Shown in pieces: positions 53,320 through 64,000 of a stretch of 64,000 nucleotides of DNA (the stretch's first letter is position 1; every line of letters starts with the position of its first letter). The DNA lies in the NCBI GenBank assembly GCA_917880885.1, contig OU862907.1, positions 68,691,072 through 68,755,071 on the forward strand, in the 5' to 3' direction. The position numbers and the translations under genes are program-made. This DNA is from Limnephilus marmoratus (Eukaryota; Arthropoda; Insecta; Trichoptera; Limnephilidae). A model generated the notes under the pieces. That model made no database searches. It was not told the origin of the DNA and was given only the letters and a program-made list of their open reading frames with translations.

Positions 53320-54330
53320 AATATATTTATTTTTTATAAAATTATTAAAATATATTTGTGATAAATATATTTGTTTAAATCTATTAAATTTTATTTTTAA
53401 GAAATAAGAATATAGTTAATTATTTTGGAATTATTTTTTTAATTAATAAAAAATATTACTGAATTAAAAAAAATAATTCCAATTGAAAAAATAATTTAAT
53501 ATTTTTTATTAGAAAAACTCTCTTTTTATAACTTTTAAAGGTTATTTCCATCAATGTAATATATCATTGAAGTAGAAGATAACAATAATAATCTAAATGA
53601 AAATATGATAAAGAACAAAACAAAGAAAAATAGGAAAAGTTAGTTAAAGATAAAATTGTTAATTCTGAAATATGAGGTTGACTAAAATGACGTTCAAATA
53701 AGAGGTCAGGCAATTTTAAACAAGATTAAAAAAATACGACATTAATTTGGTAGTTTTTTTGTAATTACAATAAATCAGTAATTAAATGAAAAGATTGAGA
53801 ACCTCTGAATTCTATTTGGAATTAATTAATTTTGAAGTGTATTTTTTTTGTTTTAAAAAACTTTTGAATAATTAAATTAAAAGTTTGAGAATATGATGTT
53901 GTATCAGAAAATTATTTCGTTTGTTATTTTCAAAATTGAAACTTATTTGCCAAGAATTTGTGATTTTCACGTGCATTTAATTATAATATCAAATTTATTT
54001 ATTAATAAGTCAAATTTATAAATACTAATGCAACCAGATAAGAAATTTAACATATTGCTTCTCAAAAAATTTAACTATTTTTTTTATGAAAAAACTTACT
54101 TTAAAATATACGTATGCTGGTATGTAATGTTGTAGACGTGTCCGTGAACGTGTTTACTAAGTTTAGCCTAGTATTTAGCTCAAATAGGATAAAAGCAAAT
54201 CAGGATGTTTTATTTTTCACAATTAATAATTAAATTATTTTTTCTTTAGGTGAAGCCCTGAGGAAGTATCCGGTTACAACCGCAAACCGCTACAATTTCT
54301 CGTCAACAAAGGTAACTAAATTTATTTTTT
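53320..54330 (+). repeat. Block A of a repeated 1-kb unit
   Basis: Shares ordered blocks with 55370-56680 and 61840-63130: AATTCAGAGGTT-like words, ATCATTGAAG...AATCTAAATGAAAATATG, TATGCTGGTATGTAATGTTG, GTGTCCGTGAACGTG and TTAGCCTAGTATTTAGCTC. Unlike those two it lacks the tRNA-like pair. It ends in an exon-like segment. Confidence 0.7.
54250..54311 (+). other. Exon-like segment 1
   Basis: A pyrimidine-rich tract and acceptor TTTAG precede GTGAAGCCCTGAGGAAG; the segment ends AAAG before GTAACT. In phase it reads EALRKYPVTTANRYNFSSTK. Related segments are at 58549 and 63082. CTGAGGA followed by a small hairpin (CGGTT/AACCG) also resembles the motif at 58847, so a structured repeat is an alternative to a coding exon. 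Confidence 0.35.
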
Positions 54331-55120
54331 TATTGTTTACTAAAATTGCGCCTATAATATGAAACCCTTGTGGAATACAACTGGTAGCTATTCATGGGTT
54401 GGAAAGTAACGAATTAATTTTAGCTAGTGGAACTCTACCGGATAGACAGGTAGTTTGCAAACCAGTCCAATAGTTTTCCATCAATACGGAGATTACATAG
54501 TAACTAGGATAATTTTATGGCATACTTTGTCAAAGGCCTAACTTAATAAAGTCCTGTATAATATGTGGAATAAATTTGAGTTCTGTTAGCTAACGTTGAT
54601 TCGGAATAATGAAATTGTTAATATATGGAGAAATTTTATCTAGTACCTAGTAATACTTTTTAAGAATGTTTCGGTACTACGGATAGCTTATAATTATTGT
54701 CTGAGATAACTTCAATACTTTAGAAATAATCAGCAAAATAGTAAACCCTTACTTTCATACCAGTACTACTCTTTTCTCTGAAGTGCATTGAGATGGGTAA
54801 GCCTTGTTTGGTTTTTTTCTTGGACAGGTTAACATGATTAAAAATGATATGTATGTTAGAAGGCATAGAATTTTCGACTCGAAGATTTAGGTACATAAAT
54901 AAAATACAATTTTTAGACAGTTTTAAAATTGAATTGTGTAGTAGTCGTTAAGAGAGTTCGATTAGATTTGGTATTATAGACTTGATGTAGAGAGAGTAAG
55001 TTTGTCACTCGCATTACTTTGCTGATATTTTCTGGCAGGCTTAAGTTATTATAAGAGTCCTTATTCATCCAATGAAAGCTAAGGGTATCCAGCCTTGATA
55101 GAACCGTGCATTGGACACTA

Positions 55121-55190
55121 TATTAGCTCAGTTGGTAGAGCTCCACCCCGGCTAGGATCAGGTCCTGGGTTCGAGTCCTAGATATGACCA
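55121..55190 (+). tRNA. tRNA-like sequence, Ala(GGC)-like loop, pseudo
   Basis: Perfect D stem (GCTCAGTTGGTAGAGC), loop CCGGCTA and T arm CTGGGTTCGAGTCCTAG, but the anticodon and acceptor stems are poor and position 33 is C. The duplicate at about 60445-60515 is further decayed (TAACTCAGTAATGTTGG). Probably part of a tRNA-derived repeat. Confidence 0.5.
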
Positions 55191-55799
55191 TATCTTTTTC
55201 TGGTTTTCTGTTTTAGATTTTCGATTGAGTTTCTCTAATATTGTCTTAATTAATTAAAAGTCGAAAATACGAATTTTTTAATTTTTGAAAACTTTTTATA
55301 AATAGATTTTTTTATGTAAAAAAATAATTTATTTAGAGATTATTAATCTGCTTAAATTTTTTTTTTTTTTTTAATTATTACAAAATATTTTGACGTTAGA
55401 TAAATATGTTAATGAGAAATTAAATTATAAGTTTCCAATATTGGCTTCCCTAAATATAACAGTGTTTTAGTAAATAAAATAGAATTCAGAGGTTTAAATC
55501 TATTAAATGTTTTCTGAAATTTCTGAAATTAGAATATAGGTACTTAGTTTATTATTTTGGAATTACTTTTTGAATTAATAAAAATATTTAGGTAATTTTT
55601 ATTAGAAATTTGTTTTTATAACTTTTGACAGTTATTTCCATGTGTTTATTTCATTGAAGAAGAAGATAGCTTTTATAATCTCAATGAAAATATGAAAAAG
55701 AACAAGACACAGAAAAATGGGAAGAAAATGGTTGAAGATAATACTTAAATAGTTTAATTTGAAATATGAGATAGACAAAAATTACGTTTAAAAAAAACT

Positions 55800-55868
55800 T
55801 CACTAGCTGAATTGGTAAGGCGTTTACCCCAGTAAGACGAGAGATTCTGGGTTCGAGCCCCGGTTGCA
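55800..55868 (+). tRNA. tRNA-like head, Arg-type SINE family 2
   Basis: AGCTGAATTGGTAAGGCG (A box) and GGGTTCGAGCCCC (B box). It is the first of two heads in direct tandem, set between inverted AT-rich arms (AACAAGACACAG on the left against the diverged tail on the right). Not a functional tRNA: the anticodon stem is poor. Confidence 0.6.
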
Positions 55869-55900
55869 TTCTTTTTATTTTTTTACGTTTAAATGAGAGG

Positions 55901-55972
55901 TCTCAGTAGTTGAATTGGTATGGCGTTTGTCCCAGTAACATGAAAGGTTCTTGGTTCGAGTCCCAGTTGCAA
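55901..55972 (+). tRNA. tRNA-like head, second in tandem
   Basis: AGTTGAATTGGTATGGCG and TTGGTTCGAGTCCCAG, about 100 bp after the first. The pair is repeated at 62237-62308 and 62340-62410 with the same spacing, so the dimer predates the segmental duplication. Confidence 0.6.
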
Positions 55973-56688
55973 TCTTTTAATTTTTCTCTATATTTTTCTT
56001 TTTTACATTTTCCTTTAAATTATTATTAGTTTTTATAATAATAATCATTGAATAATTTTTAAAGCAACATTTTAGTGAAAAAGATGGCGCTCTGTAAATA
56101 TGGCAGTATGTATTCAAACACTTAAATAAATAAGATTAAATAAATTGGACGTATGGTTTTTTTCTTAATACAATTATAAATTAAATGACTTAAATTAAAA
56201 AAAATGATAAACTCTGAATTCTATTTGGAATTAATTAATTTTGAAGTGTATATTTTTGTTTTAGAAAAACTTTTTAAAAATCAAAATAAAAGTTTAACAA
56301 ATTCTGATTTCTATAACGTATAATATTTTTTAGAAAAATAATTAAGTTCCTACCTATGATAAAATGTTTAATCAGAAAATTATTTTATTTGTTATTTTCA
56401 TAATTGGAACTAATTTGTCAAGAATTCAGACTGTTCCGTGATTTTTTTACGGGCTTGCATATTTAATTATAATGTTGTCAAATTTATAAAATACTGATGC
56501 AACCAGATAAGAAATTAAAAAAAGATTTGTTTCTGAAAAAAATAAGGAATTTTTAAAGTAGATATCTATTTTCTTATGAAAAAACTAACTTAAAAGACAT
56601 ATTATAAGTATGCTGGTATGTAATGTTGCAGACGTGTCCGTGAACGTATGAACTAAGTTTAGCCTAGTATTTATCTCCATTATTCAAG

Positions 56689-58501
56689 CAGCCTTACTAA
56701 TAACAAAACGCCTTAACTATCGTTCAACCGCATATTTGTTGCTTACGCGGTGCACTGCGTTTTTACATGGTTACTAATAACTGCTAATAACAAAAACACG
56801 TATTTTATGATTTGTATGTTGGTCCCCTTGAATCTCACATAGATCTGCGCAGGCGCCGCCGCGGCCATCTTGTTTTATAGACTCCGCGGTAAAACAATGT
56901 TTGACGTGTTGAATTTTACTTGCAGCTAATTTTATGTTTTTGAAGATTATTTGTGTTTTAAATGACCAATTCACTGTGAAATTAGTGTTATTCAATATAA
57001 TTACTAATTACCAATGCTGGCGTTACTTTTTTTCAGTTTTAGTTTTTAAATAATGTTTTGTTGATGATTTAACGATAAATTTTAGGTTATTTATGAAATT
57101 TAATTTTTAATGACTTTTCCGCGTGAATTTAATAGAATTTCCATAAAAGTAATATTAATTTAATAATGTAAAAGCCTTATGCATGTGTAAATAATTACAA
57201 ATTCGAGAAATCAACGTGTTAATTACGTAAAAATGAATCCAAAATGTCAGATTTTTTTCAGTCATTTTTTGGGAATCATTATTATATTTTTTATCCTTTT
57301 TAATTGTATGAATGACATAAAATGTGAAGTGACAGTTTTCGGTAAATTTATACAAAGCCGGGACCAGCTCATTTTGGACAAAAATAAATAAATATATACC
57401 CCAGTAGATAGGTAATAATTAGATGTAATTAATTCCGTGAGCGGAAATTGAAAATAATGTATATTATCGTCAATTTCTTAAATTTAAAAATACGAAAATG
57501 TCATTTTTCAATGACCTCCATGTTGTTATCTTTACTTTAAAAAACAGCCTACGTTTTTAAATGGTTTGTCTGGCTACGCAGGGTTTGTATAGCGGGCTTG
57601 TGAATATTATCTTAACTTTAAAAAACAGCCTACGTTTTTAAATAGTTTGTCTGGCTACGCAGGGTTTGTCTAGCGGGCTTGTGTGACAGATCGCCATGTC
57701 AGTTTCGAAGACGCGAAGTGAATTTTGATTTTACGCAATTGAAATTTAAAATGCATCATTTTCCGCCTCCCCCAATGCAAAAAGTTTCCGAAATACGTAA
57801 TTCTAACAATTATTCAACTTCTGCAAAGTGTTTTTTCGTGAAAAAGTGCATATTACCGCTTTTGCACTTTGAAAAATGACATTTTCGTATTTTTAAATTT
57901 AAGAAATTAACGATAGTGTACATTTTTTTCAATTTCCGCTCACGGAATTAATTACATCTAATTATTACCTATCTACTGGCGTAAAAATTTATTTTTTTTA
58001 GTGTAAAATGAGCTGGTCCCGGTTTTGTATAAAATTAATCAGTTTTCTTTCAAATTCATAAAGTAAGACTTTATTTTTAAAATTTTGAATTTTCCTAAAT
58101 TTTTCAACCATTTAATAGAAAATGTTTACAGTCAACTGTTTTTTTCAAATTTTTTCATATTGAAGCTTAAAATTCTGCAATTTTCAAACACGATTGTATA
58201 TTTCAAACACAAAAATCTAAAAGGCAATTTTATGTAGTTTCTATAAAAGTAGGTATATGAATTTACGATATCTTTAAAAATAAGAAATATACAAGACATT
58301 CAAAGTACATTAAAAAAATTCCAAACATAGTTCAGAATTTATAAATACAACAGTCGTATATAACAGATAAACTACCCCCTCAGGCTGTGTAAGCAGTGTA
58401 TATATCTTTTCATGAACAATTTTTTTTAATTAGTAAGGTTTTCACATCCGCGGCCGTTTGTCAATTGAATAAAATTTTCACGGGGTTTTTTAGTAAGGCT
58501 G
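56689..58501. mobile_element. 1.8 kb insertion with CAGCCTTACTAA ends
   Basis: Inverted termini CAGCCTTACTAA / TTAGTAAGGCTG. In the paralogous copy the flanks are joined directly (TATTCAAGATGTTTTATTTT at about 63031), so this is a genuine insertion. No clear target duplication. The interior contains a nested inverted-repeat element (57345-58036). No transposase recognised; the minus frame at 56774-56995 is unremarkable. Confidence 0.75.
57345..58036. mobile_element. Nested foldback with about 175-bp arms
   Basis: Arms 57348-57525 and 57866-58036 pair at roughly 90%: TACAAARCCGGGACCAGCTC outward, AGTAGATAGGTAATAATTAG, TAAATTTAAAAATACGAAAA. The centre has two 81-bp tandem units (57545 and 57626, GCCTACGTTTTTAAAT, GGCTACGCAGGGTTTGT) and a GC-richer segment. 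Confidence 0.85.
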
Positions 58502-58548
58502 TAATGTTTTATTTTTTACAATCAATAAATTAATTATTTTCTCTCTAG

Positions 58549-58611
58549 GTGAAGCCCTGCAGAAGAACCCGGGTCCCAGTTCCAGTAAAGTAATTCCCAG
58601 TCCCAGTAAAG
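58549..58611 (+). other. Exon-like segment 2
   Basis: Acceptor CTCTCTAG, then 63 nt, then donor GTAACT. In phase EALQKNPGPSSSKVIPSPSK, with no stop. The copy at 63082-63148 is nearly identical but has CTAAG before the donor, which introduces a stop in that phase. Preserved splice-like borders in three paralogues are suggestive but no flanking exons were recognised. Confidence 0.4.
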
Positions 58612-58846
58612 GTAACTAATTTAATTTTCTTCTTTAAATACAGCAAATATTTTGTGCCACCATTTTTATTCACAATTAAAAGATTTCTTAGTTTCGGCCA
58701 CTTATGATTACTTTGATTATCTGAAAATAATAGAAACATATTTTTAATGACCCACTATTGAACATGATACTTTTGTAAATTATGCCTTCAATAACCCCGC
58801 TTCCCACCACTACCTTTCCATTGACACCATTAGGTTTTAGTAAGCC

Positions 58847-58874
58847 CTGAGGAAGAGAGCATCGCTTTCGAAAC
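58847..58874 (+). other. CTGAGGA...GAAAC hairpin motif
   Basis: CTGAGGAA, stem GAGAGC/GCTTTC with one G-U, loop ATC, then GAAAC. Identical at 63377-63404, where flanking sequence has diverged more, and the same layout is at 27469. See the finding on hammerhead-like cores. Confidence 0.5.
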
Positions 58875-58929
58875 ATATCGGTTTTATAGACATTAAATGT
58901 TTTCTAAACACAGAAATCCTTTAATTTTT

Positions 58930-59995
58930 ATTACCTATTATATCTATGCCGTTATTGATTTCTGAGTAAAAAGACGTAAATTACGAATGGTTATTATTAT
59001 TTTTTAAGTTTCCCCAATGACTGCATTGTTTAAATGTGACTGAAGGTCGTTAGACGTTAAGTAAGTTATTCCCAAATGATAACTCAGGAGTTTCTTCTTC
59101 CAGCACAATAAGTATTTTTATGGTTTCTTATATTTGAAATTGGCTAATCTGAATGATTATTAAAAATTTTATTTACATACAATAGTATAAGTTGTCGATC
59201 CGACAAATTTCACACATCCAAATTTGTCATTCGTTTTATTAGGCGCTTGGTAAATTAGTTAATGTATTTTGTGTTTTAAATGACTTATTAATAAATTAAA
59301 TGTTTTCTTATCTTCAAATAAGAACAACGAAAAGATAAATGTCTGAAATCTTTTTATCAAAATTCCCAACTTTTTTTTCGACCAATTTTCCGGGAAGAAT
59401 TTTTTCAAAGAAATAAATATTTATCAAAACATTAAAAATCAGTAAACTTTGCATAATTTCATTATTTTAAACATAATTTTTTTTGTGCATCCTTAGTTTG
59501 AAATCAAGTCGAATAAAACTTCTCGATCTGGTCCCCCATTTTAAAATACATTCAGATTTGATCGAAAATATTCAATATAAATTCCGAATATACATTTATT
59601 TTTATCTCAGACTTTTTTTGTTACTAGGGAAAATTGAAAAATAAGTGTAGGAATTCTCATTAAACCTTTAAGACATCTTTTTGTTTTTGTTATTTAAAAT
59701 TTGGAGAAATTTTAAAATTAAGAAGTTTTTTGAACCTGGAAAATTATAATTTTCTGAAAAAATTTCTTTCCAATAAATTAAGAGAAATTTGCCGGAAAAA
59801 AAGATCGGGAATTTTTTTAAAGAAATGCATTTTTATATCATTTGAGGTTCGGAGCTTTTCCACGCTGGAAAATTATTATTTTTTGAAAAAATAATTCTGA
59901 AAAATTATAAAATCGGAAATTTTATCTTGGAAAATTTTTGGCAAAATATGCAATGAGAGATTTTATTTATTACTTATTTTCAAAAAATCTTTAGA
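58930..59995. other. Unassigned AT-rich stretch
   Basis: Many GGAAAATT and GAAAAATTA words; no recognised gene or terminal repeat. Lies between the two segmental-duplication copies. Confidence 0.3.
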
Positions 59996-61144
59996 TAAAT
60001 TTAGCTTATAATTATAATATGGGATAACTTCAATACTTTAGAAATAATCAGCGAAATAGTAAACCTTTACTTTCATATCAGTACTACTCTTTTCTCTGAA
60101 GTGTATTGAGATGGGTAAGCCTTGTTTATTTTTTCTTAGACAGTTAACATGAGTAAAAATGTTATATATGTTAGAAGGTATAGAATTTTCGACACGAAGA
60201 TTTAGGTACATAAATATACTATGGTTTGTACACAGTTTTAAAATAGAATTCTATAGTGGTCGTTAAGAGAGTTCGATTAGATTAGGTATTGTAGACTTGA
60301 TTGACTTGATGTAGAGAGAGTAAGTTTGTCAGTCGCATTACTTTGCTGATATTTTCTGGCAGGCTTAAGTTGTTATAAGAGTCCTTATTCATCCAATGAA
60401 AGCTAGGGGTATCCAGCCTTGGTAGAACCGTGCATTGGACACTATTTTAACTCAGTAATGTTGGTGAAGCTCCTCCCCGGCTAGGAGTAGGTCCTGGGTT
60501 CGAGTCGTAGATATGTCTGTATCTTTTTATGATTTTTCTGTTTCAGTTTTTCGATTGAATTTCGCTAATATTGTCTTAATTAATTAAAATATTACAATTT
60601 GAGGTTTTACTTATTAAGTCAAGAATTAAAATTCTTTAATGTTTGAGAAATTTTTATAAATAGATTTTTGCATTAAAATAAATCAATACGTTATCTGGGT
60701 ATCGCATTTTTTAGAATTTTAATTTAAGTTTAAATAAAATCATTAAAACATATATATGTTTATGTGTTTATTGACGAAAATTGGTCCGTTTGTGTATTTA
60801 TTTGAGCACTTACAAACTAATAATTTCGGATTTTTTCAACATTCTTATTTAACTTTGACTTTATTGAAAAATGATAAATAGGTACTTATATCAAAAAATA
60901 ATTAAAAAAGCACATTATTTTAATAGTTTTATCATCACGCCTTTAAGCATTTTTGGATGTAGGTATAAATTAAAGCAAATTTGGAATGAAATAAAATCTA
61001 TATTTAGTTATGATTTAAAATGTAATTTTTTATGGTACGGAGAATAATTAATCTTTCTTATTTTAACCGCCCTGCACGATCGTAAGATCAACTTTCGAAG
61101 AAATGTGGATTTTCGGTCGCTGGCTGGTTAAACGCTCTTAAAGA

Positions 61145-61310
61145 AATAAATTGTTTCTCCCTCCATGTCCATTCTCATGCGTCCCCCTCCCTCCCCCCTC
61201 CCCGCTCCTCCTAACCCTCCTGCGTTTTCCTTTCACCTTCCCCGCCTTCCCCCTCCCTCCACACCACATCCTTCGTTACCCTCCCCCTCCTGTCTTCCCT
61301 TCCTGCCGCT
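61145..61310 (-). mobile_element. Helitron-like pyrimidine-tract fragment
   Basis: AAATAAATTGTTTCTCCCTC and the CCCTCC-rich tract match 40512-40800. The CTAG terminus is absent, so it is a fragment. Confidence 0.45.
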
Positions 61311-61344
61311 AAAATATATGAAATACACACATTTTCAAACCACT

Positions 61345-61805
61345 CGTGTAGTATTTTTTTATATAAATTTCATAACGCCAGATTTTTACCATTATATGAA
61401 GAAATACTCTTCTACTAAAATGCATTGTTCTGTAAAAATTTTGAGTCAATCCGTCGATTATTTTATGAGATTTTTGGACCCAAACATACGGAACCTTAAT
61501 TTTTATTTTTTATACAAATTTCGTAACGCCAGAACTTAAAATTATATACAGAAACTCACTTCTGCTAAAATGCAATGTTATGTAAATTTTTGAGTCAATC
61601 TATCGATTACTTTATGAGATTTGCGGACCTAAACATTCTGAACCTACATTTTGTTTTTTTCATACAAATTTCATAACGCCAGAACTTAAATTATATGCAG
61701 CAACAGTATTTTGCTGAAAAGAAATGTACTGTAAAAAAATTGAATAAATCCATCGATTACTTTCCGAGATTTGCGAACGCAAACATACGGAACCTAAAAT
61801 TTTAT
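61345..61805. repeat. 150-bp tandem repeat, 3 units
   Basis: AACGCCAGA starts at 61374, 61525 and 61675. Units share GAGTCAATCYRTCGATTA and ACATACGGAACCT. The word CATTATGAAATTTGTATA at 21240 (inverse of TATACAAATTTCATAA here) links it to the Helitron-like element. Confidence 0.85.
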
Positions 61806-63440
61806 ATACTTCTGTAGATAAAATTATTATAAAATATTTTGTCGTCAGATAAAAGTTCATGAGAAATTAAATTATGAGTTTTAAAAATTTGCCTTCCTTA
61901 ATATAACAGTGTTTTAATAGATAAAATAGAATTCAGAGGTTTAAATCTATTTAGTGTTATTGTTCTGATATTAAATATACTTTGTTTATTATTTTGGAAT
62001 TATTTTTTGAATTAATTAAAATAGTTAATTTTTATTAGAACAACTCTTTTTTTAACTTTTAAAGGTTATTTCCTTGTATTGAATATTTAATTGATGAAGA
62101 AGATAACTCTTATAATCTAAATGAAAATACGAAAAAGAACAAGATACAGAAAAATGGGGAAAAATTAGTTGAAGATAATATTGTTAATTGTTTAATTTGA
62201 AATATGAGATTGACAAAAATTACGTTTAAAAAAACCTCACTAACTGAATTGGTAGGGCGTTTACCCCAGTAAGACGAGAGGTTCTGGGTTCGAGCCCCGG
62301 TTGCACTCTTTTTATTTTTTGACGTTTAAATAAGAGGTCTCAGTAGCTGAATTGGTATGGCGTTTGTCCCAGTAACATGAAAGATTCTGGGTTCGAGTCC
62401 CAGTGGCAATCTTTTTATTTTTCTGTATATTGTTCTATTTTACATTTTCCTTTAGTTTATTAGTGTTAATAATAATAATAATCATTGAATAATTTTTAAA
62501 GTAACATTTTCGTGAAAAAGATGGCGCTCTATTAATATGGCAGAAAGTTTAAAATGTATTCAAACACTTAAGATATAATAGATGAAGGGGCAGATCCTCT
62601 ATTCTAAACAAGATTTAATAAATGCGAATGGGAAGTTTTTTTTTCTTAATTAGGTACTAAGTAACTGATTTCTATTAAATATAACATTTTTCAGAAAATT
62701 AATAAAGTTCCTTCCTATGATATGATGTTTTATCAAAAAATTATTTTATGAGTTATTTTCAAAATTTTAATTTATTTGTCAAGAATTCAGACTTATCCGT
62801 GATTTTTAACGGTTCTGCGTATTTAATTATATACTGTCAAATTTATAAAAAAATTATGCAACCAGATAAGAAATTTAAAAAAGATTTGTTTCTGAAAAAA
62901 AAACAATTTTTAAAGTATCCATTTTCTTGTGAAAAAACTAACTCTAAAAATATATACGTATGCTGGTATGTAATGTTGCAGACGTGTCCGTGAACGTGTT
63001 CTAAGTTTAGCCTAGTATTTAGCTCAAATATTCAAGATGTTTTATTTTTCACAATTAATAAATTAATTATTTTCTCTCTAGGTGAAGCCCTGCAGAAGAA
63101 TCCGGGTCCCAGTTCCAGTAAAGTAATTCCCAGTCCCAGTAAACTAAGGTAACTATAATTTTATTTACTTCTTTAAATACAGCAAATTTATTTTGTGGCA
63201 CCATTTTTATTCTCATTTAAAAGATTTCGTTGTTTCGACCACTTATAATTAGTTAGATTATTTTATAATAGGAAAAAAATATTTTTTAAATGCCCACTAT
63301 TGAACATGTTCTCTTTGTAAATTGTCCCTCAATTTAAATAAAAATTTCCATTGACACCATTAGGTTTTAGTAAGCCCTGAGGAAGAGAGCATCGCTTTCG
63401 AAACATATCGGTTTTATGGATATTAAATGTTGTCAAAACA

Positions 63441-63885
63441 AAGAAATCTTTTAATTTAATTTAATAGATTATTTATTTGCACCCTTTTAGACTTTCATAA
63501 ATTTATTTATTAATGGATCACAAATACAATATTAGATTGAGTCATTGATATAATATTGTATTTGTAAGCCATTCTTGAAAGATTTGACTTTTGTTTACTA
63601 CAAACAAAACTATTTATCAATATTCGTATTGCGTAGGTTTGTACGGGCGCAAACAATTAATTTTTTCTAATATTTAGTTATAATTTTTTTTTTTTTAAAT
63701 CAACGGTATTAATATACCACAAAACACTGATTATATGCCACAAAAACCATAGTTAAATGAGAAATAGTAATAAAAAACAGTTCATTGTGGCATTTGATTA
63801 AGAAATAACAACAGAATTATAATCAATTTTTTTGCTTTAAATAATTATTCTATTGCCATCTGTAAAATAGCAGATTTATAATTCT
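63441..63885. other. Unassigned AT-rich stretch
   Basis: No recognised gene or repeat between the duplicated block and the LINE remnant. Minus-strand LINE sequence may extend into it in decayed form. Confidence 0.3.
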
Positions 63886-64000
63886 TTTAATTACTACGTT
63901 AATATCTTTATCAAAAATATTAAGAAGATCATTTATAAAGTGTAGTAATAAAATTGGGCCCAAACGAGACTCTTGTAGAATACCACTAATTGTTTTAAAT
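63886..64000 (-). pseudogene. LINE reverse-transcriptase remnant at window edge
   Basis: Minus strand from 63997 reads ISGILQESRLGPILLLHFIN then DLLNIFDKDINV, a decayed form of the reverse-transcriptase motif G-x-P-Q-G-S-x-L-G-P-x-L-F-L-x-Y-I-N-D-L. A degraded Y-F-T-D-G lies where Y-A-D-D is expected. The element continues beyond the window. Confidence 0.7.

Larger units (their letters stand above)
54685..58920. repeat. Segmental duplication, left copy
   Basis: Collinear with 60001-63440. Shared blocks in order: 54685-55260 with 60001-60598, 55370-56680 with 61840-63040, 58510-58920 with 63050-63440. The left copy has an extra 1.8 kb insertion (56689-58501). The right copy has extra sequence at 60600-61840, including Helitron-like and 150-bp tandem repeats. 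Divergence of roughly 10-15% by eye with many indels indicates an old event. Confidence 0.8.
60001..63440. repeat. Segmental duplication, right copy
   Basis: Counterpart of 54685-58920. It contains tRNA-like heads at about 60445-60515, 62237-62308 and 62340-62410, the exon-like segment 63082-63148 and the hairpin motif 63377-63404. It lacks the 1.8 kb insertion of the left copy. Confidence 0.8.

Noticed and set aside
61165..61539. 124-residue plus-strand frame
   Set aside because: Starts in a low-complexity pyrimidine tract and ends in tandem repeats; no domain.

Overview
The window is AT-rich eukaryotic nuclear DNA, most likely from an insect. The reasons are the mixture of poly(A) non-LTR retrotransposons, tRNA-derived SINEs, many hAT and Tc1/mariner-type elements and MITEs, Helitron-like ends, and split exons with GT/AG sites. 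I see no bacterial gene organisation, no rRNA, no CRISPR and no convincing intact host gene. Nearly everything that can be named is mobile DNA, mostly decayed and nested. The species cannot be decided from the sequence alone; an insect such as a hemipteran is an inference.

0-6 kb: a LINE fragment is cut at about 2060 by a 3.4 kb element with CACGGAGA-type termini. That element carries a two-exon SAM-domain gene fragment, a nested PIF/Harbinger-type MITE and a 129-bp tandem array. A second, more decayed copy starts at 17805, where it interrupts an IS630/Tc1-type transposase. 6-17.5 kb: SINE and LINE fragments and three hAT elements whose 8-bp target duplications I can read (7277-8048, 8500-11280, 13036-17337). 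They hold broken coding regions and many nested MITEs. 17.8-22.6 kb: the second SAM-element copy, Helitron-like sequence, an 880-bp heptanucleotide array and a 21-bp satellite. 23-28.9 kb: nested MITEs, a mariner element with TA duplications, a tRNA-like cloverleaf inside an inverted repeat, and a YqaJ-like nuclease pseudogene. 29-45 kb: fragments of several LINE families, a cluster of SINE copies, a hAT element carrying an 8-unit 63-bp satellite, and a Tc1/mariner-like foldback split by another hAT.

45.07-49.57 kb: a complete LINE insertion with a 26-bp target duplication, tandem monomers in its 5' region, endonuclease and reverse transcriptase domains, a 3' hairpin and a poly(A) tail. Its ORF has four stops and two frameshifts at homopolymers. 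50-53 kb: extremely AT-rich DNA with a perfect 54-bp inverted repeat. 53.3-63.4 kb: a decayed tandem segmental duplication with tRNA-like heads, exon-like motifs and CTGAGGA...GAAAC hairpins. One copy holds a 1.8 kb insertion that the other lacks. The right edge cuts a LINE reverse-transcriptase remnant.

The genes do not form a pathway. What links them is insertion history, which can be ordered from nesting, target duplications and empty sites in paralogous copies. The least familiar system here is the repeated SAM-domain element (2060-5435 and 17805 onward).
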